Assembly (NCBI GenBank): GCA_027924585.1
Contig: BSBM01001719.1
Coordinates: 9,048,001 to 9,112,000, forward strand
DNA from: Larix kaempferi
Lineage: Eukaryota; Streptophyta; Pinopsida; Pinales; Pinaceae
Direction of reading: 5' to 3'
DNA length: 64,000 nucleotides
Part shown: positions 22,251 to 34,677 of the stretch, piece by piece
Position numbering within the stretch: position 1 is the first letter of the stretch
Layout of the letters: the number at the start of each line of letters is the position of its first letter
Program-made: the position numbers and the translations under genes
Notes under the pieces: model-generated
What the model was told of the DNA's origin: nothing
Seen by the model: only the letters and a program-made list of their open reading frames with translations
The model's database searches: none

Positions 22251-23340
22251 ATGAGCCTCTCAACATTTACAAGTACACCCTGTTTTTTTGCAATTGAAGA
22301 ACATCTAGGATCCTATACCATACCGTGTGAGGTTAGTTCCGACAAATTTATACATATAAATGCAGGTCTAGATGAGAGTCAGCAAAAACAATTACTAAAA
22401 GTTCTCAAGAGTCAAACTAGAGCATTTGCATGGGAATATACTGATATGAAAGGTATACACCCAGATATCTGTATTCACTGCATTTACACAAACTCGAACA
22501 TACCTCCTGTTAGGTAGCCCCAGAGAAGAATGAATCCAACCCTAAAGGATATAGTCAAAGATGAATTACACGGACTCCTTAATGCTGGATTCATCTAACC
22601 AATTTCTAATAGTAAATGAGTATCTCCTCTAGTGGTAGTTCCAAAGAAAGTCATAGGGAAATGGAATATCTATGTTGAATTTCGAGAACTATGCAAGTCC
22701 ACTCTTAAGGACTACTTCCCCTTGCCTTTCATTGATCAAGCGCTAGACACCTTATCAGGAAAAAAATACTTTTCTTTCCTTGATGGGTATAGTGGATACA
22801 ATCAAATACTAATAACACCTGAGGATCAATACAAGACAACCTTTACTTGTTCTTCGGGGACATATTCCTATCGAGTATTACCATTTGGCCCGTGTAATGC
22901 ACCTGCCAATTTCCAGTGTGCAGTTCTAGGAATCTTTGTTGATATTATACATGATTGTGTAGAAGTTTATATGGATGACTTTACAGTTTATGGCAATACC
23001 TTCCAAGAAGCCCTTGATAATCTTGAAACAGTTCTTATTCCAAGAGATGAACTTAGCTCGTAGTCATGAAAAATGTAAGATGCTACTAACAGAGGGCATA
23101 GTTCTGGGACATCATGTCTCTCTTCAAGGTATCAAGGTGGATCCCACCAAAATAGAAATAATTGTTAATATTCCTCCTCCAAAAACTATGAAGGAAGCAA
23201 GAAGCTTTCTTGGCCATGCAGGCTATTATAGACGTTTTATTGAAAATTTCATTAAAATAGCTGCACCTATGTTCAAAGTACTTATGAAAGATACAAAATT
23301 CCAATGGACTCAGCCTTGCCAACATGCCTTCAAAAATTTG
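22251..23340 (+). pseudogene. pol: Athila-like reverse transcriptase
   Basis: From 22251: the linker ending in FAWEYTDMKGI, a stop at 22515, the VVVPKK entry block with further stops, FSFLDGYSGYNQI (motif A Asp), LPFGPCNAPANFQ, and VEVYMDDFTVYG (YMDD intact). A frameshift occurs at about 23040. ILGHHVS, PPPKTMKEARSFLGHAGYYRRFI and the connection domain follow. Catalytic residues survive but the frame is interrupted several times. Confidence 0.9.
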
Positions 23341-23900
23341 AAGGCTAAGCTATCAATGGAACCAATACTTAGGGGCCCCAACTGGTCCCTTCCTTTCCAT
23401 ATATCAACTGATGCTTCCGATATATCTGTAGGGGTAGTCTTAGGTCAAAAAGAGGGACAAACATCACATGCCATTTACTTTGCTAGTAAAATCTGACTCC
23501 TGCAGAATCGAAATACATGGTTACTGAAAAAGAGTTTCTGGAAGTAGTCTATGCCAATAATAAGTTTCCTCATTATATCACACGATATGAAATTTTCATA
23601 CATACCGACCACTCCACCATTAGTTTTTTGATGAATAAACCAATCACCAATGGCAGGGTGACTCGGTGGCTTCTTTTGTTACAAGAATTTAACATCACTA
23701 TTGTTGATCATCCCGGTCGAGAGAATGTAGTAGCTGAACTTCTCTCTCGAATTCAAATTGACAATAATGCCATCCCTGTCGATGATAGCTTCCTAGATGA
23801 ACATTTGTTCGCTGTGTCTGTTCGAACCCCTTGGTTTGCAGACATAGCCAATTATTTAGCAATGGGAAAGCTACCAAACCATCTCTCGCCACCTAAGAAA
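23341..23900 (+). pseudogene. pol: Athila-like RNase H
   Basis: It holds the FHISTDASDISVGVVLGQ motif (first Asp), then a stop at 23494 and a shifted frame from 23517 with TEKEFLEVVYA (Glu), FIHTDHSTISFLM (Asp), RWLLLLQEF and the GRENVVAELLSR motif. All catalytic residues are visible, with one frame break in the middle. Confidence 0.88.
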
Positions 23901-23989
23901 TGTAGGATCATAGTTCAAATTTCCAATTATTCTTGGGTGGATAATGATCTCTTTCGTACTGGTCCTGATCTTATTATTAGACGATGCGT

Positions 23990-25055
23990 ACGAGAGGATG
24001 AGATGGTAGAGATCCTTCATGCATATCACGGTGTACCTTGCGGTGGGTGGTAGACCTACACCATCCGATGGGATGCCCTTACAACCCCAAGTTATGATTG
24101 AGCCTTTTGAAAAATGGGCTCTAGATTTCATTGGGCCAATTTTCCCTATGTATCGCAAGAAAAATGACATCCTAGTCTGTACATATTATGTCAACAAGTT
24201 TGTAGAAGTTAAAGAATTATTTCGAGCCACAGAGAAATATGTGGTGGAGTTTATATACGAAGAAATATTTACCTGATTCAGTGTACCTAGGGAAATTGTA
24301 ACCGATCAAGGATCTCAGTTTACCTCCAAGTTGATGAAAGAGCTTACTGAAAAAATGGTATTAGACATTGTAAATCTTCACCATACCACCTGCAAGTCAA
24401 TGGCCAGGTGGAATCCACCAACAAAGTATTAGAATCCATCCTGCCTAAGACTATCTAGTTACACCACAAAGACTGGGAAGATAGACTCCCAGAAGCCTTG
24501 TGGGCTTATAGAATAACTTGGAGGAACACCACCGACCACACACCTTATGAACTTGTTTATGGTAAACAAGTTCTTCTACCTATTTAATTTCAAGTCAAAA
24601 CCTTTCGTATGGCTACACAATTAGGGATGAATCTAGAAGAAGCACAGAGAGAATGAATCCTGCAAATAAATGAGTTAGACGAGATTAGGCAAGATTTTAT
24701 TCAACGTACAATCTTAATACAAAACCAACGCAAAAAGTGGCATGATAGATACATTAAGCAAAAACAATTCAAAACTGGAGACTGGGCACTACTTTTTGAT
24801 TCAAGATACAAGAACTTTAAAGGAAAATTAACTACTCATTGGATGGGTTTATACAAAATTCTTACAGCTTTTGACAATGGATCCGTTAAAATTAAGACAA
24901 TTGATGATTCTCAAATTTTCTTTGTTGTAAATGGTAAGAGACTTAGGCTTTATCATCAACCAATATCTAAACAAGATTTTGTGCAGAATACCTTACAATG
25001 GGAGGAAATGGAGCTGGTAGTAGAGGAAGTCATTCCTCCTTTTCCTGGTTCTTGA
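23990..25055 (+). pseudogene. pol: Athila-like integrase
   Basis: The zinc-binding region starts (EILHAYHGVPCGG) but its CxxC half is deleted near 24050. The frame resumes at GRPTPSDGMPLQPQ. The core has WALDFIGPI (Asp), EIVTDQGSQF (Asp) after a stop at 24276, and GQVESTNK (Glu) in another frame. The WAYRITW and TPYELVYG blocks and a C-terminal module (24843-25055, GLYKILTAFDNGSVKIK) follow. Multiple stops are present. There is no chromodomain, as expected for Athila. Confidence 0.88.
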
Positions 25056-25871
25056 ATTATTTTGGGTTATCTTCCTTTGTATATATGTAAATACGTTTTT
25101 GTTTTTCAATAATAAGAGTCATTTATAACAATTGATTGCATTTTTACAGGAAATTTATTATGATCAGCTTATAAATTTTTGTCAATTAAAACATGAAGAC
25201 TCTTTTCCCTTCTTTAATTTTGAAAATTTTACAAAACTTTCTTTGTACATATGTTTTGTTTTGAATAAATTTGAATCATCTAACAAGTGGTTTTACAGCT
25301 TAATTACAAGAACCCTATATTTGTAATCATATCATGCAATATTATCTAAAAAGGGAAGTGCTCTAAAGAATAATACTTATGATTCTCCTTCTCTTTCGAT
25401 TTTTGTTGGAAATTGAAAATTTATAGTGAAAAAATAAAGCGTTCTTTATATCATTTTTAACCACTTTCTTCTATGATTCTATATATGGTATTTGATTCAG
25501 ACATGTACATTTCTGATTATCATTAGAACATTTTCTTAAAAGACCTATTTGAATCATTATGATCTCCAAAACGCTCTATCTTACACCTATGGATCACTAG
25601 CTCATCCTAGACTCATTATCAAAACTTGTCTCTGAAAGCATATTTAAAATGTAGCTCAAAAGTGAATGATATTTCTATTTTGTGGGGAAAATTACTGTCT
25701 TTTATGAAGAAGATGTACTAAGAGGTCAAAGAACAACTTTAGGTTATTATATTTTGACATGATCTATACTTTAGGCCATTATAAATAAAGTTACTCATAA
25801 GTTTCGTTCTAAAATTTTGAATTATGTGTTTAGCAGGCTTAACACACTCTAGTGCCAACCGGCTTCCTTAC

Positions 25872-25902
<31 letters not shown>

Positions 25903-26601
25903 CATTATACGAAGCAAACCCGTCGGGGTACTGAACAGGCTCGCTGGAAGTGGGTCCATGCTAAGTAAAATCTTAAACAAGGAAGCTCGGTAAATGCAAG
26001 TAAACCCGTCGGGGTACTGAACAGGCTCGCTGGAAGCGGGGCTATGCTTGCATGGTACCAAGATAAATCCATCGGGGTACTGAAAAGACCTGCTGGCAGT
26101 AGGTCAATATCGTGTAAAAGAGGTTTGGTTAATGTATCTCTATCCACATGACTCATAAAACCCTGAGTATGCAAACACATGTTTAGGCCGATTATTTATA
26201 CTGTCATTAGAGAATAGTTGTAAGTTGGACTTGGACCCTGTCATCTAATTCAATCAATACCTAGGATATGACTATCCTAGAAATGGGACCCATAATTATA
26301 GAAATATCACAAGCTCTATGGTAAACCTTATCTATATTCTTTGGATGGCAAGAGATCTTTACAATGAATCATGGATGACTAGTTTTCCTATGGCATTTTT
26401 CACAATCAATTATCCCATCATTCTTCATATGGTCTTCTTAAGCAATGTTGTATTATTTTTGATGAATGTACATATCGGAATCATCTACATTTATTAGTTA
26501 ATATTTCATTTTCTTATGAAAAATACCACAACATTTTAGAAGCTATCGGGAAAAAACTTTTAATTGAAAATATTAATCAATTTCTCTTTGATGGCTTGAG
26601 G
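25056..26601 (+). other. Athila-like post-pol non-coding region
   Basis: AT-rich, no coding domain. It contains a (TATATC/AT)n microsatellite at 25874-25902 and a partly tandem repeat at 25916-26105. It ends at the ArgGypsy-A insertion (TGAGG at 26597-26601) and continues at 49306. Confidence 0.7.
25916..26105. repeat. Three copies of a CCGTCGGGGTACTGAA-led unit
   Basis: Units start at 25916, 26002 and 26065 (spacings 86 and 63). They share a core of about 40 bp and are separated by variable sequence. Only this location shows them in the window. Origin unknown. Confidence 0.75.
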
Positions 26602-27326
26602 TGTAGTTAGGGTTTTATCCCTAGCTTGTGCAAATGAGCACCTACTAAGGAGAAGGGACTCCTTAGTAGCAGTTCAGTAAATGTAAATTAAAATGCTAAA
26701 ACAAAAATATAAATTACTCTAAACATGTGCATGAAATAGAAAAAATAAGATGTAAAGAATGGCTTTTGTATTAATTTTACCTCCAATGTGAAGGTTGGTG
26801 AAGCTCTTGCAATGCTCCAAGAGGGTTGCTTCAAGCTCCAACTTGCTCCTTCTCTTTCTCCAATGGTGGAAATGGGCCAAAAGGGGCTCTCAAGGTGAAA
26901 GTAGCTCAAGGGTGAGCTAGGGTTTCAAGAGCTATTTTGGCAGAGTAAGGGTGCTTATGACTGTGGATATGGAATAAGGGGTCTCCATCACCTATTTATA
27001 GTTTTTTGGTGGTGGAGTGCTGGCCCATGGTTTTGGGAACCATATGGTTTAGGTCAGCTGTATAGGGTTTTTTCCTCCTTTTCCTCATTATTTTATATTT
27101 TTTATTCCCTTTTTAGAGGGTTTTTGCTATTTTTAGAGGAATTTTGGATTTTTTGGAGGAAAAAGGGGGTTTTTATCCTTTTTGAGGCTTTTTTGATGGT
27201 TTTGTGGCCTTTTGGAGGCATTTTAGTGGGATTTTTAGGGTTTTTAAGGGAAATATGGTAGGAAAATGGACAAATGAGCCATGTAATGGGGTAGATGAGG
27301 TAGTGAACACTTTTTGGGTGTTAACA
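26602..27326 (-). repeat. ArgGypsy-A 3' LTR
   Basis: 725 bp. The minus strand begins TGTTAACACCC and ends CCCTAACTACA. TATAAATAGG (minus) is at 26991-27000. It is nearly identical to 48573-49300. Confidence 0.93.
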
Positions 27327-30025
27327 AATTGCCCCCTGATGTGCGAGGGCAGGAGCTCATCATATGGCCGATGGACATCATAAGTCATGTATGGTTTTCC
27401 TGGGGTGTGGAGAAGAGAAGAAACAAACTGAAGCCCGAAACAATGATCCCGAACAAACTGCAAGAACTAAAAGTACATAACCTCAATAATGGATGAGGAA
27501 TCATCTGATCATATGGACGAGGCGGGCATACCCATGCTCGTATCAGGATATAACATAATAATAACAATGGGGTCCAAAAAATGGGGAGTTGAAATATACA
27601 TGACCTCAAATAGTGAATGAGGAATAATCTCAATATATGGACGAGGTGGGCATACCCATGCTCGTATCAAGATACATAAAAAATAACTGGGAGGTCCAAA
27701 AATGAGGACCTGTAAGATACATAGAGAACCACTGTGTACATCATAAGAGTCCAGAAGGGACACCAAATCGGGGACATACTGCTGGGTGACCATGTCGTAG
27801 CTGAAGGACTGATACACTGGAATGGTGACAGTGCTACTGAATGTGGTACCAAAGGAACTAATGAGCTGCTGGATCATAGTGACAAGGGTCACACTCGCAA
27901 TGGTACACTGAACTGGAACTGAACTGGGACTGAACTGGGTACTCAAGGAAGCATATAACTGGATGGCTTCCGAATACAATCGCCAACGCAGCCCAGACAT
28001 CCACGGGAACATATAACTGGGTGTTCCGAAGTGACTCACCAATGTGCTAGAGTCGAGGGAAATCCGGGGTCTTCGACAAATAATGGTAGGGATGTAAATC
28101 CTGCGCAATTCTCAACAATGCAATCAAGGTGCTGAAGTCGAGCATGTGAGAAACAACCATTCGGAGAGGCAATGATGACTCCTCCCAAAATGATCTGTAG
28201 GCACTCACCACAGATGGTGATGGGTACAAGGCGCAGGGGCCTCTGGGTCTATCCTTTGGAATAGAGGGGCTGTCGTCGACAGAGGGAGACCTGCAACTAT
28301 CAAGGAAATGATGTTTCCTTGACAGGAGCGTGAGGTGGAGAACCGAAATGATATAGTACTGATGGCAGGACAGACAAACTGGGGGGAATAACTGGGCAAG
28401 TAGAGTGGGTGGACTCAAACTTCCTTTGTTCAGAGTATGATAACGGGGATGATTGGGCAACATATGAAACTGACTGATGGGAAAGGGATCATAGCTATAA
28501 TGGATCAAGGATAGTGACTGGGATGAGGGATACTTAGGCTGGTGTAACATGGTAGGAGACTGCAGACTACTCTGAACAAAGGCGACCTGATTGGGGGTGC
28601 TGCCGAGATGATCGATCATAGTGCCAAGAGGCATGGGGGAACTTCTTCATGGGTTAAGGAACTAGAAGAAGTGAGTGTAAAATGGTACTGTCGTGTGGAT
28701 TTATACGAGCCCAGGACAGTTCATGCTCGTGATTTCTTTCAATTTTAAGGAGTCTGAAAGCGATAAGAAGACTTTGAAATAATGGGATGGTACTATCATG
28801 TGGATTTTACGAGCACAGGACAGTTCATGCTCGTGGTTGCTTTCAATTTTAGAGAGTCTGAAAGCGATAAGAAGACTCCAGGGGGTTGCTTTTTCGTGTG
28901 TTAGTCTCCAAGGCCCAAAGAAGCATAAAAGGATGCAATGAAGAACTCTTCTAGCCGGTGTGACTAGAGTATTCCTTTTTCGTAATTAGTCTACTAGGTC
29001 CGGAAAAGGGGTAAACTTATACCAGATAGACGCCCTTTCATGTACTTTAATGAGCATGAAAGGAAGCAAGATTGCTTGGCGATCTTTTCATTGTTTTAGG
29101 AGTCAGAAAAGAGCTTAACAGAAACTCCCTAAGTGCCTTTTTCGTAAAGGACTTGTCCGGCCCGAAAAATGGATAAAATTATACCGAATAAAAGGAATGG
29201 CCAGGCAAGGAGGAAGTGCTCAATCAAGGAACATTTATGATGACCAAGAACGAGGGTGGGGGGGAACACTGGTGGTCCTCCTTGCAGGGTAATGAATGGT
29301 GGAAAAATAACGAAATAGTTGTAGTATGACAGGAGTGAATGGCTCATGGAAAAAAAGTGGAACAATCCGATGGCGGCCGATGTGGCGCGCAAATCGAGGC
29401 AGCAAGGTGTCAGGACACAATGTTGAAATTGTACCAAGTGAGAGAGAGAAATGATCTCAAGCATCATCACGAGCTCGGAAAAATGAATCCGGCAATATAA
29501 AAAGTGTCAAAAATGGATAACGGCCGATGTGGCATGCAAACCGAGGCGACGGGGGGTGTTTTGGAAAAAAGACCCCAAAAATATGGGGGTGAGAGCGAGA
29601 AATGATCTCAAGCATCATCACCGGCTCGGACAAATGAATCTGATGATATAAAAGATATCAAAAATGGGCTACGGACGATGTGGCACACAAACCGGGGCGA
29701 CAAGGTGTCGGGACACAATGTTGATATTGCTCCTGGTGAGAGCGAGAAATGATCTCAAGCATCATCACGAGCACAGAAATACGAATCCGACGGTGCAAAT
29801 GGTGCGAAAAATGGAGGTCATAAGGACTCCGGAATAGTCAAAGGAACTAACTAGGTTAAAAAATGGTTGCAAATAAAGGTGAGCCCACCAAGCCAAGGAT
29901 GCAGTGGTGGGGAGAATGATGACCCGTGGGGGAAGAATACTAGGTGTATCAAATCAAATCAAATCTACAAGTGATATGTGACCTCAAAAATGGTTGAGAT
30001 CACAAGTGTGAAAAAGTGAGCAGGG
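27327..30025 (-). other. ArgGypsy-A 3' non-coding region with tandem repeats
   Basis: A purine tract (minus CAGGGGGCAATT) at 27327-27338 abuts the 3' LTR. The region is homologous to 34678-37055 of ArgGypsy-B. It contains a duplicated unit of about 110 bp (28680-28890, with ctgaaagcgataagaagact) and a 150-bp array at 29330-29800. Open frames here (for example around 27509-28108) are not conserved between the two elements and have no recognisable domain. Confidence 0.75.
29330..29810. repeat. 150-bp tandem array in ArgGypsy-A 3' region
   Basis: The core gatctcaagcatcatcac recurs at about 29453, 29603 and 29751 (periods 150 and 148) with ggccgatgtggc and cgaggcgac segments between. Confidence 0.85.
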
Positions 30026-30206
30026 TTAATGACTTGCCCCCATGCTATGTGCATGGGGTTTGTGATTATGGATCACATATGTGTGGGTTTGAACAATGGG
30101 TTCATTGACGTGCTGAGATAGATGTGATGGGGAAGGTTCAAAATGATTGATCATGCCCCCTATCCTAAGGTCGAGGGAATCTATTATGCCCCTTGACTCA
30201 GAGGTG

Positions 30207-31813
30207 TCAAGGTGGTGCTCTATGATGGTGGGGTAAAGACCAGGCACTTCGGTATAGGACCAAGCAAAGACATCACGGAATTCTTGGAAGAGTTTTTTGT
30301 ACTCCTCAATCTCAGACTCGCTACAAGAGGCTCCTAAAGTGATGAGTTCAGGGGCACCTCCGGGGGCAGAGATATCTATGTGGATAACAGGAAAAATGTT
30401 GGCCATGTTACCTTCCTCAAAGGCATCAGGAGCAGGAATAGGATCCTTAAACCAGTCGACTTTGGTGGGAAGGAAATCTTTGGATTCAACCGCGAATTGG
30501 GTAGCTGTGCTAGAGGAAGATGCTTCTGGGAGGAAATACGAATGATGGTGCATGTCATCCCAGGGATACTCTGGGGCAGTGAGTGCCTCAAGAATCTCCT
30601 CATCAGTACGGAAAGTGTGGGCCGTCAAATCGGTTGTCAAGGGAATGGTAGTTGAAGAGATCATGTAAATGGTGTTGATCTCCCCGGATGGGGGTGGGAT
30701 CGGGGGGTGAATCTCTTCAATGGTGGGTGGTGCCGTCTCAAGATACAGATTGTTCATCTCATAGAGAGCTGCTCTATAATCGGGGAGATCGGGACAGTGA
30801 TGTGAGTAATGCCCGTAAACACCGCATATGGCATAGGGGTGGTTAGTGCGTAATGATTTATCACAAGTCTTAGGGGTTGGATCTAGTTTGACAACTGGGA
30901 TATTGGGGTCATCGTCAAGCATCTGCATGTGTTCCTGTATTGCAGGTAACTGTCGACATTGATGAGTCACATGGCCTAACTCATCGCACAACGAGCATTT
31001 GGGAGGAGCACGAAACACGAGGGGGTTTTTGACTGTCTTGGGAGGTGGTACAGTAGTGTAAGGTTGGGGGCCTCTGCCCCCAGTGGGTTTGGGAGGAGGA
31101 GGGGGATTCATGGAGGATGAAGGGGTAGAGACACCGGGGGGTGGCTGAGTGGTAGTAGCCATGGGTTGCATTGGTTGGAGGACGACGCTTGGTGTCGGCG
31201 GGGGAATGGGAGGCGAAAGATACCATACGGGTAATCCCAAGGTTAAACCAGGGAGGCTAAGGGTAGCCATGACCGGGGTGCTTACTACTCCCGAGGGAGG
31301 GACTAGGAAGGGGATTGTGTGGATAGGTGTAACACCAATGTGGCTAGGTACCAATGGTGGTTTAGGCAACAAGGGTGGTTGATTGTTATGTGTTTGGTTA
31401 TCGTGGGACAGAGTACATAAGTCAGACACTTCGGGCGGAGATGACGGGGGAGGAATGGATTGGAAGGTGGATGTCATCGGCGGGTCTGAGTAAACTCCAG
31501 GTCCCAAGGAGGAAACAAACGAGGTAGCGGTACCACTAACAGGTTGTTCAACCATGGGGAGAACATTTTCAGGTGCAGCAGGGGCATTTGGATCATAGTA
31601 GGTGAGTTGGTCAATCTTGACCATGCGTCCATCATGGGGGAACATCATGGTACGAAAGACAGAGGAAGGTACCGCCCGCATAGCATACATGTAGCTGCGA
31701 CCAAGTAAGAGGTTGTAATCAAGCTGGGCGTTGATGACCTCTACGTCAATGAGGACGGTTTTACCACCTAACTGGACAAGGACATTGGCTAGGAGACCTT
31801 GGGGCTGAGCCAA
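30207..31813 (-). pseudogene. pol: ArgGypsy-A protease C-terminus and Pro-rich linker with two zinc knuckles
   Basis: This is an open frame of more than 500 codons continuing the protease (LLLGRSYMYAMRA). A 200-residue Pro/Thr/Ser-rich stretch follows. Then come a CCHC knuckle CSLCDELGHVTHQC (30956-30997) and a second with its first Cys changed to Tyr (YAICGVYGHYSHHC, 30794-30835). An acidic pre-RT segment ends in FAWSYTEVPGL. Homology to ArgGypsy-B stops near 30207 at the point where RT should begin. The frame runs on to 30026 through non-homologous sequence. Apart from the missing RT it is one of the best preserved frames in the window. Confidence 0.88.
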
Positions 31814-32650
31814 ACGACCATAGTAGGCGCGTAATGCAGTGGTGGACTACTGAAGGGTAGGGGATCCCAACTTCTACCATATGAATGTGGACATAACGCA
31901 TGTGGAGGCACCTTCATCGATGATGCACCGATGGATGACAAGATTCTGAACGGAAACAGAAACTTGAAATGCTAAAGTGGAAGGCAGGCGGGGTTCGGAC
32001 TGGTCCAAATCAAATGCCATCAAATTCGAATCATTTGGGTCAATAGCCCCAATGGCTGAGAGTAAAGTCTTGCGCTGGGAAGGGCAGTTTTTCAAGACTT
32101 CTAACGTAGACATGGCTGCGGGGGATTGGGCTAAGTCGTCTACAATGTTATAGTTTGACGCAGTGCGCGCATTGGGGTTATTGTTGATACGGCGAAGTGG
32201 GAAATGAGGTGCTTTGGAAGTGCCATCTATTGGGGGTGGAGGGATACATAATGCCTGATCAGTGGGATGAGCGTTAGTGGTTGTATCGACGGGAGGGGCT
32301 TCGGATGTGGAGCCATATTGGTTCCGACGGGTCTGGAGGTGGACATCAGTGGATGACATCATCAACAAGTGGTGGGTACCTGAGTCAAACATGGGTTGAT
32401 CAGGAGCGGTGTAAGTGATCTGTTGTTGGGGTGGCGCATTGGCTTGAGGGGGAGCCAACGACTGAGTGTTCACTGCACCTTGGTTGGGTAAGGGGTTTTG
32501 CAACACTAAAGGTGGCTGCTGAGGTTGTGGGGGGTTGGGCGGTGCTTGAGGATCCGCATTCCCTTGGCGATGAGCATCCTCAACCCAAAGTTGCCGAGCT
32601 CGCTCCAAGTGTGGGCAAGCATGTGTGTAGTGGCCATACACCCCACAAAT
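31814..32650 (-). pseudogene. pol: ArgGypsy-A protease region
   Basis: After the gag knuckle (HYTHACPHLERARQL) and a Gln/Pro-rich spacer comes a conserved pre-protease segment (NYNIVDDLAQSPAAMS), then the retropepsin motif CIIDEGASTCVMS. The active Asp is in DEGA rather than the usual D(S/T)GA; ArgGypsy-B has the same Glu, so this is a family feature. Two nonsense codons follow at about 31873 and 31849; both correspond to CAG in ArgGypsy-B (C-to-T). Confidence 0.85.
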
Positions 32651-33967
32651 AGAACAAGGATGGTTTGTTCATAAATTAGGGTTTTTAGCCTGCTTGGGTG
32701 GCCGATCAGGGTTTTGGTTGGCAGGGGCCGCATTATTGTTATTTGGGGGATTAGGCGGTTGACCACCTTGGTTAGGAGGAGGGTTGTTTCCACGATTACG
32801 GCCCTTACCACGGTTTTGTTGGCCCTGGTTGCGTTGGTTGTTTTGGTTTTGCTGCGACGTTTGTTGGGCGTATACTTGCCCTTGGGAAGTAGGTGGGTTC
32901 TGAGATTGTGCAGGTGCGAGAGCAGGCTGCGGTGGATAATATGTAGGTGGAGGCTGCGCAGGTGCAGCACCTTGTGGGGGTTGTTGATAGGTCTGCGAAG
33001 CGGGTTGTGGGTTGGCCGCAGGGGCTTCCTGTGGCGGGTAATAAGCGGGTTGGGATTGGGAAGGCGTAGGAGCTGGTGTAGCCTGCTGGTGGTAATAGGG
33101 CTGAGGTGCGACCGGGGGGGTGTAAGCGGGGGGTGCGTGTCCAAAGCACTGAGGTGGACATGAGGGTCCATGAGAATGGTGATGATGTGCCACAGGAGCA
33201 TACAAGTTGGTTGCTCCCGACTGTGAGGTAGCTCGCGAAAGGTTGGGGCCAAGGTTAGGACGTGCTATGGAAAAGGGTTGGGGATGCGAAGAAACATGGC
33301 TGATGATGCCGTCTGCAGCATGGGATTCCCCCGACGCATCGTGCTGGGAGGAATCGCCGCGAGGGGCGTCCGGTATAATGGTATAGAGATAACCTGACTG
33401 GGCATAAATGAGATCGAACTGCTGTGCCTTAAGGATGGCCTCTTCTTAAAACTGGGGTCTTTCGGAAGCTACATCCTTAGCAATGACAGGAAGAAGGGAT
33501 TTGAGGAACCAATCTAAGAAGATACGGTCATCTAATTTGATCTTGCATAAGCTACGGCGTCGACGCCACTCATGAATGTGGTCCGTGATGTAGGTAGCCG
33601 TGTTTTGTCTGCAAGACAGGAGAATCTCAACGCCCACGTCGTAGCGGACCGGTAATTGGAAGAACTGCAGGAAGGTCGAGGCAAGGGAAGTGAAGGTGGC
33701 ATGGGTCCCATGGCGTTTCTCGATATACCACTTAGCTGCAGAGCCAGTGAAGGTGCGCTGTAACAAACGAAGGAGAACAGAGTCGTCCACTATGGAGTTG
33801 GAGGAACACCATAGATAGAAGGACATAATATGGTTTTGAGGGTCCTCACCTGCCTTGCCCTCGAACTTAGGGATGTCAGAGGGGAGCTTGGTAGGCATGT
33901 GAGGCCATGCAGGGTCGTGTCGGATAGGATCGTTAGTCAGTTTGGCTAGGTCAGGCAGGATGAGGCT
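32651..33967 (-). pseudogene. gag: ArgGypsy-A gag capsid and Pro/Gln-rich nucleocapsid region
   Basis: The capsid runs from the ArgGypsy-B junction to 33446: DIPKFEGKAGEDPQNHI, the AAKWYIE segment, SLASTFLQFF and a LLSCRQNTATYI segment. A stop at about 33443 replaces the Ser-Glu seen in ArgGypsy-B. The His/Pro/Gln/Asn-rich tail (32669-33300) then leads to a stop just before the zinc knuckle TNHPCSICGVYGHYTHAC (at about 32610-32670). The upstream gag part is at 46412-47100, separated by ArgGypsy-B and joining in frame. Confidence 0.87.
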
Positions 33968-34677
33968 TGTTAGCTTGGTTTTGCAACCAAGCTTAGTGCT
34001 ATGGGCACCTGCTAACTAGTAGCAGCAATTTCAATATAAAGCAAATAACAATAAACTAAATCTAAACTAAACTAAACTAAACTAGCATGTGCATTTTTGA
34101 ATTAAAAAACAAGAACAAGAAAATATAGAAAATAAATTTGTATTGAAAATGGGGGCAAGCAAGTGCTTGCAATAACAATACCTCCAAGTGATGAAGGTTG
34201 TTGAATAGCTCCAATGGTGAGCAGCTCCAATCTCCAATGGGTCCTTTCTCCAAGGTTGCTACAATGGCCAAATACTCAAGGGAGATTTTGGCAGCATGAG
34301 GATAGGAATATGGATGGATCTGAAATGAGGAGCCCCTACCACCATTTTATAGGTTTTGGTGGTGGGGAATACCATTTGTGGTTTTGTGGAAACCAAATGG
34401 TATTGACCAACATGGTTTAGGTACTTTTCCCTCCTTTTTCCTTTTTTGAATAAAATTAATATTTTTATTCCCTTTTTAATATTTTTGGGAATTTGGACCC
34501 TTTTTGAGGGTTTTTTATGCTTTTTAGGAAAAATAATCTTTTTGAGTGGGAAAAAGGGGTGTACTAAGGTATTTTGGTGACCTTTTGTTGGCTTCAGAGG
34601 CTCTGATGGTGGAAAAGTGGACAAATGGGTCATGTGAATAAGGGAATGAGCTAGTGAGCACTTTTTGGGTTTTAACA
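33968..34677 (-). repeat. ArgGypsy-B 3' LTR
   Basis: 710 bp. The minus strand starts TGTTAAAACCC and ends CAAGCTAACA. TATAAAATGG (minus) is at about 34342-34351. It pairs with 45707-46411, and the two are nearly identical by eye. Confidence 0.93.

Noticed and set aside
25874-25902. TATA-rich tract as a promoter
   Set aside because: It is a TATATC/AT microsatellite in a decayed post-pol region with no downstream gene.
27509-28634. Minus-strand frames of about 195-199 codons in the ArgGypsy-A 3' region
   Set aside because: The homologous region of ArgGypsy-B (34960-35660) breaks the frames and no domain is recognisable, so I treat it as non-coding.
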